Source of the DNA: Bacteroidota bacterium
Lineage (GTDB): Bacteria > Bacteroidota > Bacteroidia > Chitinophagales > Saprospiraceae
Reading direction: 5' to 3'
Assembly (NCBI GenBank): GCA_029781865.1
Contig: JAKOVW010000031.1
Span: 62,001 to 126,000, forward strand
Length of the DNA: 64,000 nt
Shown here: positions 10,401 to 17,839 of the stretch, one piece after another
Position numbering within the stretch: the stretch's first letter is position 1
Layout: each line of letters begins with the position of its first letter
Notes under the pieces: model-generated
What the model was told of the DNA's origin: nothing
Seen by the model: only the letters and a program-made list of their open reading frames with translations
The model's database searches: none
Made by a program: the position numbers and the translations under genes

Positions 10401-11337
10401 CCGAATGCTTAAAGTCAAAACTTAAATTGGAATGATAATCGGGATTTGAAGCAGAATTAACTAGATTTATTCTTTTGCCTTTTGTATTGTCGATTTTGAC
10501 AAAGTAAAATGATTCATTCGAATACGGATTCTTGGTATACAAATAGTTCTGAGAAACCGGATCATAACTGTAGGCGTCAGGTCCGTTGGCATAAAAGAGA
10601 ATATAGTCAGTATCATCAAACTTTCCGTCATTTTCTCCCTTGATATAAATTGCATTTTCTGTCAGGTCATCCAGGAATGCAGCATCTGTGGATTCAGGCA
10701 ATACAGTACCTCCATTGCCATAGATGTGTATATTTCGGGGATCCACACTGCTAAAGTTTAATTTGAGGTTTTTCTCCAGAAATGCTTTATCTATTTTATA
10801 AACACCTTTTGATTTGATCGAAATTTTGTGCCATTCTCCGTTTGAAAGTGCAGATTGATACGTAAAGTTAGGCAAAGGTGCAGTCGGAGGATTGGGAATA
10901 AACTGGATTTGAATTTCGAAATCGTTTAAAATCTCAAGTGAAGTGCCATTCTGCAATCTTCTAATCGGAGTCAATTCTACAAAAGCTTTAAATGAATTTC
11001 TTTCTTTCATGACATCTGCCTGTATCTGATAATCCGCACCAATTGCATCCTTGTAGGGAATTGAATGATCAAAGGCAATTAACGAAGTTGATTTTGGTAT
11101 TAATGTCGCCTTGATTTTGCCTGCAGCATTTACTTCAAATTCTTTTTTGAATATTGGAAGTCCGGTGAATTTTGAACTCTTGTTTGAATGATCGAAATCC
11201 AAAGAATTTTTTGAGGAATTAAATTCATTTTTAGAATCGCTAACCTTCCAGTTAAGGCTTTGTTGAATATTGAATTGTTGTTGTGCAGAAAGAAAAAAAG
11301 TGAAAAGAGATAAAAAGCAAATAAATTTGAGCTTCAT
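7495..11337 (-). CDS. porU: PorU, type IX secretion C-terminal-signal peptidase (C25 family)
   Basis: A 1280-residue gingipain-family (C25) cysteine peptidase. PorU is the cell-surface sortase of the type IX system: it cleaves the C-terminal signal of cargo and attaches the cargo to the surface. A signal peptide lies at residues 1-18 (FLSLFTFFLSAQQ). The catalytic His is in INYLGHGGYSG (about residue 781) and the catalytic Cys in VVIASCTFNG (about 816), preceded by the C25 motifs YLVLFGDGSFD and DINIGRLCARTADEA. The C-terminus has an Ig-like part and a sorting-domain-like end (NYPNPFSK ... WDGKDDFGSELANGVYLYR), as expected for PorU. A candidate -7 box (TATATTTG, minus strand, 11368-11375) lies upstream. 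It is followed by porV on the same strand. Confidence 0.96.
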   Translation of the reverse strand: MKLKFICFLSLFTFFLSAQQQFNIQQSLNWKVSDSKNEFNSSKNSLDFDHSNKSSKFTGLPIFKKEFEVNAAGKIKATLIPKSTSLIAFDHSIPYKDAIGADYQIQADVMKERNSFKAFVELTPIRRLQNGTSLEILNDFEIQIQFIPNPPTAPLPNFTYQSALSNGEWHKISIKSKGVYKIDKAFLEKNLKLNFSSVDPRNIHIYGNGGTVLPESTDAAFLDDLTENAIYIKGENDGKFDDTDYILFYANGPDAYSYDPVSQNYLYTKNPYSNESFYFVKIDNTKGKRINLVNSASNPDYHSNLSFDFKHSEKDLENLLDVDPNNEGSGKNWYGIELSNSREYDFGSEFIFDNIELSKQGKFNFAFAGRSPTNIIVSAIVEDKKTNVNIPPVSINTSISPYANDVSGTGTFTPISDLVKAKVSYPSIGTVSEGWLDYFQIAVWKKLIWSNKPLYIMDPSTANSNVSEFKITNSATEKLIWDISDPLNITQIDHQKNGNEITFSVATLNTYKQFLALDETLSFNAPDYIGSVGNQNLHSLKDPDMIIIYNKDFKTEAERLQNHRSTWSNLKVTSVELSQVYNEFSSGSQDPTAIRNMMRMLYLRNPSFKYLVLFGDGSFDLRHIYTKNEDQNLMVTYETDESLDPITAFPSDDYFGLLDPGEGKDLTGLLDINIGRLCARTADEAKTLVDKIIRYDSEPKTLEDWKLNIVFSADDEDGNVHFIQAERISESAKSNHPLFNQDKIYLDAYQQITTPGGERYPDVNKAYANAFYQGALVINYLGHGGYSGLAQERVLQNTDIKALENYYKLPLVVIASCTFNGFDDPTKTTGGEEGLLNPRGGFLALFSTVRDVYSSDNFDLTNSVYKYLFEFENGSPLPLGEIMRKAKNENSNSGNRTNSRKFLLFGDPSQKLAIPVLKNVVTSINDKILAAVPDTFRALETVKVKGFVSNQQNAKQSDFSGKLYATVFDKEIKLRTKGNDPSSYPTDFSLQRNVIYKGSVEVHNGDWEFSFIVPKDINYEYGKGKISLYATDEKSRDAAGYESGLIIGGVSKDSIKDDTPPVVKVFLNDAEFVSGGICDPNPKLYSQISDDLGINISGNSIGHDLTAIIDQNTQSPIILNQVFKSKLNNPKEGELTYPLKNLSPGKHTITVTAWDISNNSGQGSTEFIVIDPNQLHLDRVFNYPNPFSKHTEFQFESNLGAVEMDVVIQLQSISGKVVKTIQKNVQPTGYRVSGIAWDGKDDFGSELANGVYLYRLSINAKLGTETIHKTSEYQKLLILK

Positions 11338-11410
11338 AAATGTGCAGTGTTAAAGATTAGCTTAGATCAAATATACACAGGAAAACGTTTATGGTTTTTG
11401 ATTATTGCCA

Positions 11411-12439
11411 ATGAAAGAACTTTTAAGAATCCGACAAAGATGGATGCTTTTCATAATAGCTGTGTTCATCTCCTGTGTAGCTTATAGCCAGGATCCTTTG
11501 TTTAGTCAGTATTACTCCCAACCGATGCATATTAATCCGGGATTTGCGGGTATCAGCTATGCCCCGCGGATTGAAATGATGTACCGCAATCAATGGCCTC
11601 AGCTTGAAAAGTCATTTGCGGGATATGTGACTTATGCCTTATCGTATGACCAGTACTTTAAAAAATACAACAGCGGAATTGGAATACAGCTGTTAGCCGA
11701 TGATGATGGGGGAGGATTGATCAAAACCTGGAAACTGGCTACTACGTATGGTTATCAGGCCAGAATTTCCCGAAATAACTATTTAAGAGGTGGCATAGAG
11801 CTGGGATTTGTACAGACCAGTTATGCCTGGGAAAAATTCATTTTCAGAGACCAGATCGACCCGCAGTTCGGACCGATTTCACCTGGAGGCACACCTTATC
11901 CCAGTGCTGAAGTGAGGCCTTCACAAACCAGCCCATCTTATTTGGATATTGGGACCGGACTATTGTATTACAATCCCTATTTCAACATCGGTGTATCTGC
12001 CAAACACATCAATACACCCAGAAATGATATTTTGAAGATTAATGGTTCCGCCTATTCAGGAATACCCATACGGTGGATTCTGCACGGCAGTGTTGAATTT
12101 GATATGTCTAAATCGGCTAAGGTCACATCCATCCTTTCACCAGCCATAATGATTGCCAGTCAAAGTGAGTTTTTTCAGCTTAATATTGGAGCCCAGTATC
12201 AGATTAGCACAGTTTTTGCCGGAGTATGGTACAGGCAGACCAGAAAGAATCCGGATGCCCTTATTGGGGTTATCGGATTTAAAAAAGGAGCCTGGAAACT
12301 TGGCTACAGCTTTGATTTTACCCTCTCTGATTTGGGGATCGCACAGGGGGGAAGTCACGAAATAAGCCTGGGGATTTTTTTGGATCAGGTGATCAAGGAG
12401 AAGCTCAACATCCAGGATTGCTTCGAGGCCTTCCGGTAG
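11411..12439 (+). CDS. PorP/SprF family type IX secretion outer membrane protein
   Basis: A 342-residue PorP/SprF-like beta-barrel. These proteins help secrete or anchor specific type IX cargo and are linked to gliding adhesins. The signal peptide ends at CVAYSQ, followed by the family signature QDPLFSQYYSQPMHINPGFAG and then YRNQWPQL. The frame is open from a TTG at 11405, but the ATG at 11411 gives the cleaner start. It is divergent from porU, separated by about 70 bp, and followed by gldJ, an order known from gliding Bacteroidota. Confidence 0.93.
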   Translation: MKELLRIRQRWMLFIIAVFISCVAYSQDPLFSQYYSQPMHINPGFAGISYAPRIEMMYRNQWPQLEKSFAGYVTYALSYDQYFKKYNSGIGIQLLADDDGGGLIKTWKLATTYGYQARISRNNYLRGGIELGFVQTSYAWEKFIFRDQIDPQFGPISPGGTPYPSAEVRPSQTSPSYLDIGTGLLYYNPYFNIGVSAKHINTPRNDILKINGSAYSGIPIRWILHGSVEFDMSKSAKVTSILSPAIMIASQSEFFQLNIGAQYQISTVFAGVWYRQTRKNPDALIGVIGFKKGAWKLGYSFDFTLSDLGIAQGGSHEISLGIFLDQVIKEKLNIQDCFEAFR

Positions 12440-12473
12440 AAAAAAATCTTTTTCCGTACAATAAATTATTGTT

Positions 12474-12481
12474 TAACTTTG
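12474..12481 (+). promoter_or_regulatory. Candidate -7 promoter box of gldJ
   Basis: TAACTTTG matches TAnnTTTG. The predicted start near 12487 leaves a leader of about 23 nt before the gldJ ATG. A -33 TTG is not obvious. The box lies in the short gap after porP/sprF. Confidence 0.4.
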
Positions 12482-12509
12482 TTCCCCTAAATTATAAAGT
12501 AGTAGTAGG

Positions 12510-14015
12510 ATGAAAGACAATTCGTTAAAAGTAGTTTTTCTATTGGGTATCTTATTGATCCTGGGAGCTTGCAGCAAAGGATCGAACAAGGACTCTTCTT
12601 CAGCCACAGGTTGGAAATACAATGATCAGAAATGGGGTGGATTCGAAAAGGTCGACTATGAAGGTCAGCCTACCGGTCCTAATTTGGTCCTCATTGAAGG
12701 GGGTACATTCACCATGGGCTTGACCGAAGAAGATGTTACTTATGAGTGGAATAACATACCCAGGAGGGTCACCGTCTCCTCATTTTATATGGATGAAACC
12801 GAAGTGAGTAATATCAACTACCGGGAATATATCTATTGGGTGAACAGGGTTTATAAGTCATACCCTGAAGTCTTTAAAAAAGCACTTCCCGATACTCTGG
12901 TATGGAGGGAGGAACTTGCTTATAATGAGCCATTTGTAGAAACCTATTTCAGGTATCCATCGTATGATGAATATCCAGTAGTAGGCGTAAACTGGTTACA
13001 GGCCAAAGACTATTGCAAATGGAGAACAGACCGGGTTAATGAGTACATACTTATTGAGCGGGGCATTCTGAATCCGAACCCTGATCAGGTTGATGCAGAC
13101 AACTTTAACACAGGTTCTTATCTGGCTGGTCAATACCAGGGAAATGTCCGCAAAAATCTTAAAGATCTTCAGACGGGTGGGGAAAGACCTCCGCGTTTCG
13201 AGGATGGAATATTGCTACCGGAATACAGATTGCCGACTGAAGCAGAATGGGAATATGCTGCATTGGCTCTAAAAGGCAAGCAGTCTGATAATAAAGATGA
13301 GTTAATCACAGACAGAAGAAATTTCCCATGGGATGGTAATACCGCCCGTTACAAAAGAAGAGATAAGTATATGGGTAATATTCTTGCCAACTTCAAGAGA
13401 AGTGGAGGAGACTATATGGGTATGGCTGGTAAGTTAAATGACCACGCTAATATTCCGGCTCCGGTAAAGACCTATTATCCTAATGATTTCGGATTGTATA
13501 ATATGGCCGGTAACGTGTCTGAGTGGGTTGAAGATTTATTCAGACCATTGACCTCAACTACGTTGAGAGATGTTGAGCAACAGGATTTGAACCCATTCAG
13601 AGGAAACGAATTCAAGGAATTGGTTCTGGATGAAGCTGGTGACCTGGTTGAAAAAGACAGTCTTGGTAGACTTCGTTTTCAAATGGTTTCCGATTCAACG
13701 GCTAATCTTCGTGAAAACTATAACAAAGGAGACGTAAAGAAATACAGAGACGATGACGATGAATTCGTGAAGTACCTGTATGGTAAATCTTCTTTGATTA
13801 ACGAAAAATCAAGAGTATACAAAGGTGGATCCTGGGCAGATCGTTTATTCTGGTGCTCCCCGGGAGCCCGCAGATTTAAAGATGAAGATAAATCCGATAG
13901 AACGATTGGTTTCCGTTGCGCTATGACGCGTACTGGAGGACCAGAAGGAAATGATGATGCAGGAGGATTAAACTTTAACAGGAAGCTTCCAAAGACAAAA
14001 AGAGTGAATAAATAA
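12510..14015 (+). CDS. gldJ: GldJ gliding motility lipoprotein
   Basis: A 501-residue lipoprotein with a type II signal peptide (LLILGACSKGS, lipobox Cys at about residue 21) and a formylglycine-generating-enzyme (FGE/sulfatase-modifying) fold. Visible FGE features are LIEGGTFTMG, the WLQAKDYCKWR block, EYRLPTEAEWEYAA, NMAGNVSEWVEDLF and the closing VYKGGSWADR ... RTIGFRCA. GldJ is an outer-membrane lipoprotein needed for gliding and for stability of GldK/type IX secretion. The related GldK is also FGE-like, but the porP/sprF neighbour upstream and murF downstream favour GldJ. A good terminator follows. Confidence 0.92.
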   Translation: MKDNSLKVVFLLGILLILGACSKGSNKDSSSATGWKYNDQKWGGFEKVDYEGQPTGPNLVLIEGGTFTMGLTEEDVTYEWNNIPRRVTVSSFYMDETEVSNINYREYIYWVNRVYKSYPEVFKKALPDTLVWREELAYNEPFVETYFRYPSYDEYPVVGVNWLQAKDYCKWRTDRVNEYILIERGILNPNPDQVDADNFNTGSYLAGQYQGNVRKNLKDLQTGGERPPRFEDGILLPEYRLPTEAEWEYAALALKGKQSDNKDELITDRRNFPWDGNTARYKRRDKYMGNILANFKRSGGDYMGMAGKLNDHANIPAPVKTYYPNDFGLYNMAGNVSEWVEDLFRPLTSTTLRDVEQQDLNPFRGNEFKELVLDEAGDLVEKDSLGRLRFQMVSDSTANLRENYNKGDVKKYRDDDDEFVKYLYGKSSLINEKSRVYKGGSWADRLFWCSPGARRFKDEDKSDRTIGFRCAMTRTGGPEGNDDAGGLNFNRKLPKTKRVNK

Positions 14016-14039
14016 TTCACCAATAAATTATAGTTTTGA

Positions 14040-14077
14040 AAAACTCACAGCAATCTTTGTTGTGAGTTTTTTATTTT
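14040..14077 (+). terminator. Rho-independent terminator after gldJ
   Basis: A 10-bp perfect stem (aaaactcaca 14040-14049 with tgtgagtttt 14061-14070), an 11-nt loop and a T-rich tail running up to the murF ATG at 14078. Because it abuts murF, that gene must rely on read-through or on a promoter inside this hairpin region. Confidence 0.7.
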
Positions 14078-15367
14078 ATGGAATTACCAATCTCATATAA
14101 AAGATATCTCGATCAGGGAAGGCAGCTATTTACGGATAGCAGACAAGTTATTCCGGGTGGGGTCTTTCTGGCCTTACACGGTCATAATTTTAATGGTAAT
14201 CAATTTGCCATGGATGCACTGGAGAAGGGTGCAGCATATGCCATAGTCGATCAGCTTATCTCCAATGATCCAAGATTGATTCTGGTCGGAAACACCTTGC
14301 AGGAACTGCAATCAATTGCCAATATTAACCGAAAGCTCAACAAAGCTAAAATCATTGCAATAACCGGCTCCAACGGTAAAACGACTACAAAGGAGCTGAG
14401 TTATTCCATTTTTAAGCGTGCGTCAAATTGTATTGCCACGCAGGGTAATTTCAATAATCATATTGGTTTGCCATTAACCTTGTTGCGAATAACAGAAGAA
14501 ACTGAATACGCGATCGTGGAAATGGGTGCTAATCAACCGGGCGATATTCACGCTCTGTGTGAGATTGCTTTGCCTGATATAGGTTTGATCACCAACATTG
14601 GAAAGGCCCATTTGCAGGGATTCGGAAGCATTCAAGGAGTGATTAAAACAAAAATGGAATTGTTTGATTTTATCATTCAGAATAAAGGAATTTGTGTGTA
14701 TAATTTATTCTCAGAACAGATTAGATCATTCTACAAAAAACAGGAAGGACGAATTAGTATTGGATTGGAAGAACAAAATGCAGATTATTTTGGGGAATTA
14801 AAGCAATCATTTCCAACTATTGAAATGAAATTCAATAATAGAAAAGAAGAGATTGCTTTGCGTTCAAATTTATTCGGGGAATATAATTTTCAGAACATCT
14901 TGTTTGCGTCAACTTTAGCTTCATTATGCGGAGTCGATTCAAAAAATATACAAGAAGGAATTGCATCTTATGTGCCTGGAAATATGAGATCGCAGATTTT
15001 GCAATTCAATGGAAATACTATTCTTTTGGATGCTTACAATGCTAATCCTAGTTCCATGAAAGAAGTCATTGAGATTTTTGACAAAATGAGTTTCAACAAA
15101 AAATGGGTGATTGTCGGTGAAATGGCAGAACTGGGTGATTACAAGGAATCAGAGCATCAGAATTTAGCTGAACTAATTTTATCCAAACGATTTGATCAAT
15201 CTATTTTTATTGGAAAGCTCTATGATGCCTTTGTAAAAAGTAAGGAGAGTCTTGTCTTTAATGAAGTTGGCGAATGCAGGAATTGGCTTGAATCACATTG
15301 GCCAGATCAAACGGCTATTCTGATAAAAGGTTCGCGGTCTTCGTATTTGGAAAAACTCATCCGTTAA
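14078..15367 (+). CDS. murF: UDP-N-acetylmuramoyl-tripeptide--D-Ala-D-Ala ligase
   Basis: A 429-residue Mur ligase that adds D-Ala-D-Ala to the UDP-MurNAc tripeptide, the last cytoplasmic step of peptidoglycan precursor synthesis. The N-terminal domain has FTDSRQVIPGGVFLAL. The ATP-binding domain has ITGSNGKTTTKEL (about residue 94) and the conserved NFNNHIGLPLTLL and EMGANQPGDI. The C-terminal domain shows LDAYNANPSSM and WVIVGEMAELG. The length is usual for MurF. It follows gldJ, an order known from flavobacteria, and its 3' end overlaps the convergent neighbour by 11 bp. Confidence 0.96.
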   Translation: MELPISYKRYLDQGRQLFTDSRQVIPGGVFLALHGHNFNGNQFAMDALEKGAAYAIVDQLISNDPRLILVGNTLQELQSIANINRKLNKAKIIAITGSNGKTTTKELSYSIFKRASNCIATQGNFNNHIGLPLTLLRITEETEYAIVEMGANQPGDIHALCEIALPDIGLITNIGKAHLQGFGSIQGVIKTKMELFDFIIQNKGICVYNLFSEQIRSFYKKQEGRISIGLEEQNADYFGELKQSFPTIEMKFNNRKEEIALRSNLFGEYNFQNILFASTLASLCGVDSKNIQEGIASYVPGNMRSQILQFNGNTILLDAYNANPSSMKEVIEIFDKMSFNKKWVIVGEMAELGDYKESEHQNLAELILSKRFDQSIFIGKLYDAFVKSKESLVFNEVGECRNWLESHWPDQTAILIKGSRSSYLEKLIR

Positions 15368-16418
15368 TCATTTCAAGTATCCTGTTTGGAATTTGATCTT
15401 TGGCGGTTGCCAGATACTCTTCATAACTGCAGGGAATGAGCTGATTGGAAAATTCATTATCAATTAACGGCTCTTCAAACCACCACTTTCCGGAATGTTC
15501 TGATTTATAGAATGTGATGATGTAATCCAAATCTTTTATTTCCACGAGGTATTGTGTAAGTGAATTTTTATCGAGATTTTGATCGAGTTGCTTCAGATGA
15601 CAGCCTTCCCAAAAGTACCATACCATTTGTGCAACGAGATTTGCGGTTATTTTGTCGAGATCTTTGTTTTCATTCCAATCTGAAACAGCAAATAGTTTTA
15701 ATCGGTCACTCATACCTGCCATTCTTGAAATGGAAGATGCTTCTTCAGCATAGAATCCGCTTGGATTTTTGACTAAACTTCCCGGGCTGTCACTGGAACG
15801 CATTGCGTTCAAATTAAAATAGATCAGGTCTGATCTTCTGATTGCAGGCTCTATAGTTGCTGGGTTATTGCGGTATTCTCCCAGTCGAAAATAATTGATA
15901 AACTTTTCAGAAACAAGCGAATGCTGTCTTTGAAAACCAATGACGTTGATTTCCTTCAAATAAATGGATTCAATATCCAGGTATTGTAAAGGTGAACTTT
16001 GATCCGTGATATAAGATATTGAAACAGGTTGAAATTGTTCATCCCACAATTTTTGCAACTTACTCATGAAATCAGGTGAGGCTCCAATTAACACAATTGT
16101 TTTGTTTTGATGCATGGCCAGATCATAAATTTTCAGAAGATCTGATTCATCCATCAGATCGCCTCCATCGGATAGATAATTTGCATCAAAGTAGTCGCAG
16201 GTAAATTCATTCAAGGCATTGCGCACCATTTCTCCCAGCACCGTATCGCAGGAAAAAAGTAACAACCTCGAATTGGCATTTTGATAGTAATTTGCGGCTT
16301 GTTTTGAAAAATACTGTCCGATGTTTTGTCCTTTGTAAGGATGATCCGTTGAATCGGACAAAGTAGAATCATTTGAGTTCATATGCAGTTTGGAGTTTTC
16401 ACAAGCAAAATTAAACAT
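15357..16418 (-). CDS. Arginase/formimidoylglutamase-fold protein lacking metal ligands
   Basis: A 353-residue protein that resembles the arginase superfamily in overall pattern: the central segment IVLIGASPDF is where arginases have GGDHS, SYITDQSSPL where they have DAHxD, and YFNLNAMRSSDSPG where they have DxDxxDP. In each place the Mn-binding residues are gone, so a ureohydrolase reaction is unlikely. Similar degenerate arginase-like proteins occur in Bacteroidota, and their role is unknown to me. The ATG at 16382 (MNSNDST) is an alternative start. It is convergent with murF and divergent from the amino-acid dehydrogenase. Confidence 0.65.
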   Translation of the reverse strand: MFNFACENSKLHMNSNDSTLSDSTDHPYKGQNIGQYFSKQAANYYQNANSRLLLFSCDTVLGEMVRNALNEFTCDYFDANYLSDGGDLMDESDLLKIYDLAMHQNKTIVLIGASPDFMSKLQKLWDEQFQPVSISYITDQSSPLQYLDIESIYLKEINVIGFQRQHSLVSEKFINYFRLGEYRNNPATIEPAIRRSDLIYFNLNAMRSSDSPGSLVKNPSGFYAEEASSISRMAGMSDRLKLFAVSDWNENKDLDKITANLVAQMVWYFWEGCHLKQLDQNLDKNSLTQYLVEIKDLDYIITFYKSEHSGKWWFEEPLIDNEFSNQLIPCSYEEYLATAKDQIPNRILEMING

Positions 16419-16441
16419 TAAAATTTTATTTAATATGAAAA

Positions 16442-16460
16442 TATGCGATTATTTCGCATA
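16442..16460. promoter_or_regulatory. Short palindrome between divergent genes
   Basis: A perfect 7-bp inverted repeat (tatgcga ... tcgcata) with a 5-nt centre lies in the gap between the arginase-fold gene and the dehydrogenase, 18 bp before the latter's ATG. It could be an operator or a small hairpin. No other copy was noticed. Confidence 0.25.
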
Positions 16461-16477
16461 GCACATTGATTTTCGAT

Positions 16478-17704
16478 ATGATGGATAAGTTAAAAACCTA
16501 TTTAGATAAGCCTGCTCAAATCGTTTTTGAATGGTCTGATCCGGAATCAGAAGCCAGGGCCTGGTTGGTTATTAATTCATTGAAAGGTGGAGCTGCAGGT
16601 GGTGGCACCCGGATGCGCAAGGGATTAACCAGGAACGAGGTGATTGATCTCGCCAAAACCATGGAGATTAAATTCAGCGTTTGCGGACCTTCAATTGGTG
16701 GGGCAAAATCAGGTATTGATTTTGATCCGCTGGATCCCAGAAAAAAAGAAGTATTAAAGCGATGGTATGTAGCAATTACTCCATTGTTGAAAAACTATTA
16801 TGGTACTGCAGGTGATCTCAATATAGACGAAAAAACAGAGGTGAATCCCATCCTTCAATCCTTGGGCGTCAATCATCCTCAGGAAGGTGTATTGGAAGGG
16901 CATTTTAAATATCCTGCAGAATTAAAAGCACAAACGCTGGAGCGACTTAAGTTAGGTTGTGAATTGTATGTACGCTCGCAAACATATAGCCCAAAGCCCG
17001 ATACAAACGAATACACAAGCATAGATCTCATTACCGGTTATGGTGTTTCCGAGTCAGTAAAGATATTTTATCAGTTGTATAAAAATCAAAGCCTTGAAAA
17101 CAAACGTGTGTTTATACAAGGGTGGGGCAATGTTGGTGCAGCAGCTGGCTGGTATTTGTCGAAAGCTGGAGCAAAGATTATTGTCATTCAGGACAAAGAT
17201 GGATATGTCTTGAATGAGTCCGGATTTGATTACAACGAAGTCACCCGGTTTATGAATGAGAAATTGAATAATACCTTGCAGGATTCTGGGAAAAAGAGCG
17301 GTGCTATTCCAATGGAAAAATTAGCAGAATTGAATATCGATATCTTTATACCTGCGGCCGCTTCCAAATTGGTGAAATCTGATTTTATCAATGAATTGAT
17401 CCGGAATGGATTAGAATTGATTTCATGCGGGGCTAATGTGCCTTTTTCCGAAGAGGGCATTTTTTATGGAGAACTCAGCCGCGCGGTGGATCACAGCGTT
17501 TCATTGATTCCGGATTTTATTGCAAACTGTGGAGTAGCCAGATTGTTTTCCTATCTCATGGAAAACAAGGGTCCGGTTACGGAAGAAGGCATATTTCAGG
17601 ATATTTCGGACACTATTTCAAAAGCGATTCATAAAATCCATGAGCATCATTCCGGGGATGTAAAGATCACACAGAATGCCTACGATATCTATGTTGGGAT
17701 ATAG
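16478..17704 (+). CDS. Glu/Leu/Phe/Val family amino-acid dehydrogenase
   Basis: A 408-residue NAD(P)-dependent oxidative deaminase. The dimerisation/catalytic domain has LKGGAAGGGTRMRKGL, the CGPSIGGAKSGIDFDP segment with the catalytic Lys, and YGTAGDLNIDE. The Rossmann domain has VFIQGWGNVGAAAGWYLSKAGAKII and the late AAASKLV ... ISCGANVPF. The frame opens earlier at a TTG, but tandem ATGs at 16478 and 16481 are better starts. Whether it prefers glutamate or branched-chain amino acids cannot be told from sequence alone. It probably links amino-acid breakdown to ammonium metabolism. Confidence 0.88.
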   Translation: MMDKLKTYLDKPAQIVFEWSDPESEARAWLVINSLKGGAAGGGTRMRKGLTRNEVIDLAKTMEIKFSVCGPSIGGAKSGIDFDPLDPRKKEVLKRWYVAITPLLKNYYGTAGDLNIDEKTEVNPILQSLGVNHPQEGVLEGHFKYPAELKAQTLERLKLGCELYVRSQTYSPKPDTNEYTSIDLITGYGVSESVKIFYQLYKNQSLENKRVFIQGWGNVGAAAGWYLSKAGAKIIVIQDKDGYVLNESGFDYNEVTRFMNEKLNNTLQDSGKKSGAIPMEKLAELNIDIFIPAAASKLVKSDFINELIRNGLELISCGANVPFSEEGIFYGELSRAVDHSVSLIPDFIANCGVARLFSYLMENKGPVTEEGIFQDISDTISKAIHKIHEHHSGDVKITQNAYDIYVGI

Positions 17705-17839
17705 CTATTAGACTTAATATCAACGACATATATATATGATTTTAATATTGCTTTGAAACTCCTAAAAATGGCTAAGTTTTTGTATAGCTTTGTTAATATA
17801 TTTAAGGCTTTGAGGGATCATTCAATTAAAATAAGGATC

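Noticed and set aside
10079-10435. 118-residue open frame antisense to porU
   Set aside because: Lies within an intact porU reading frame and shows no domain.
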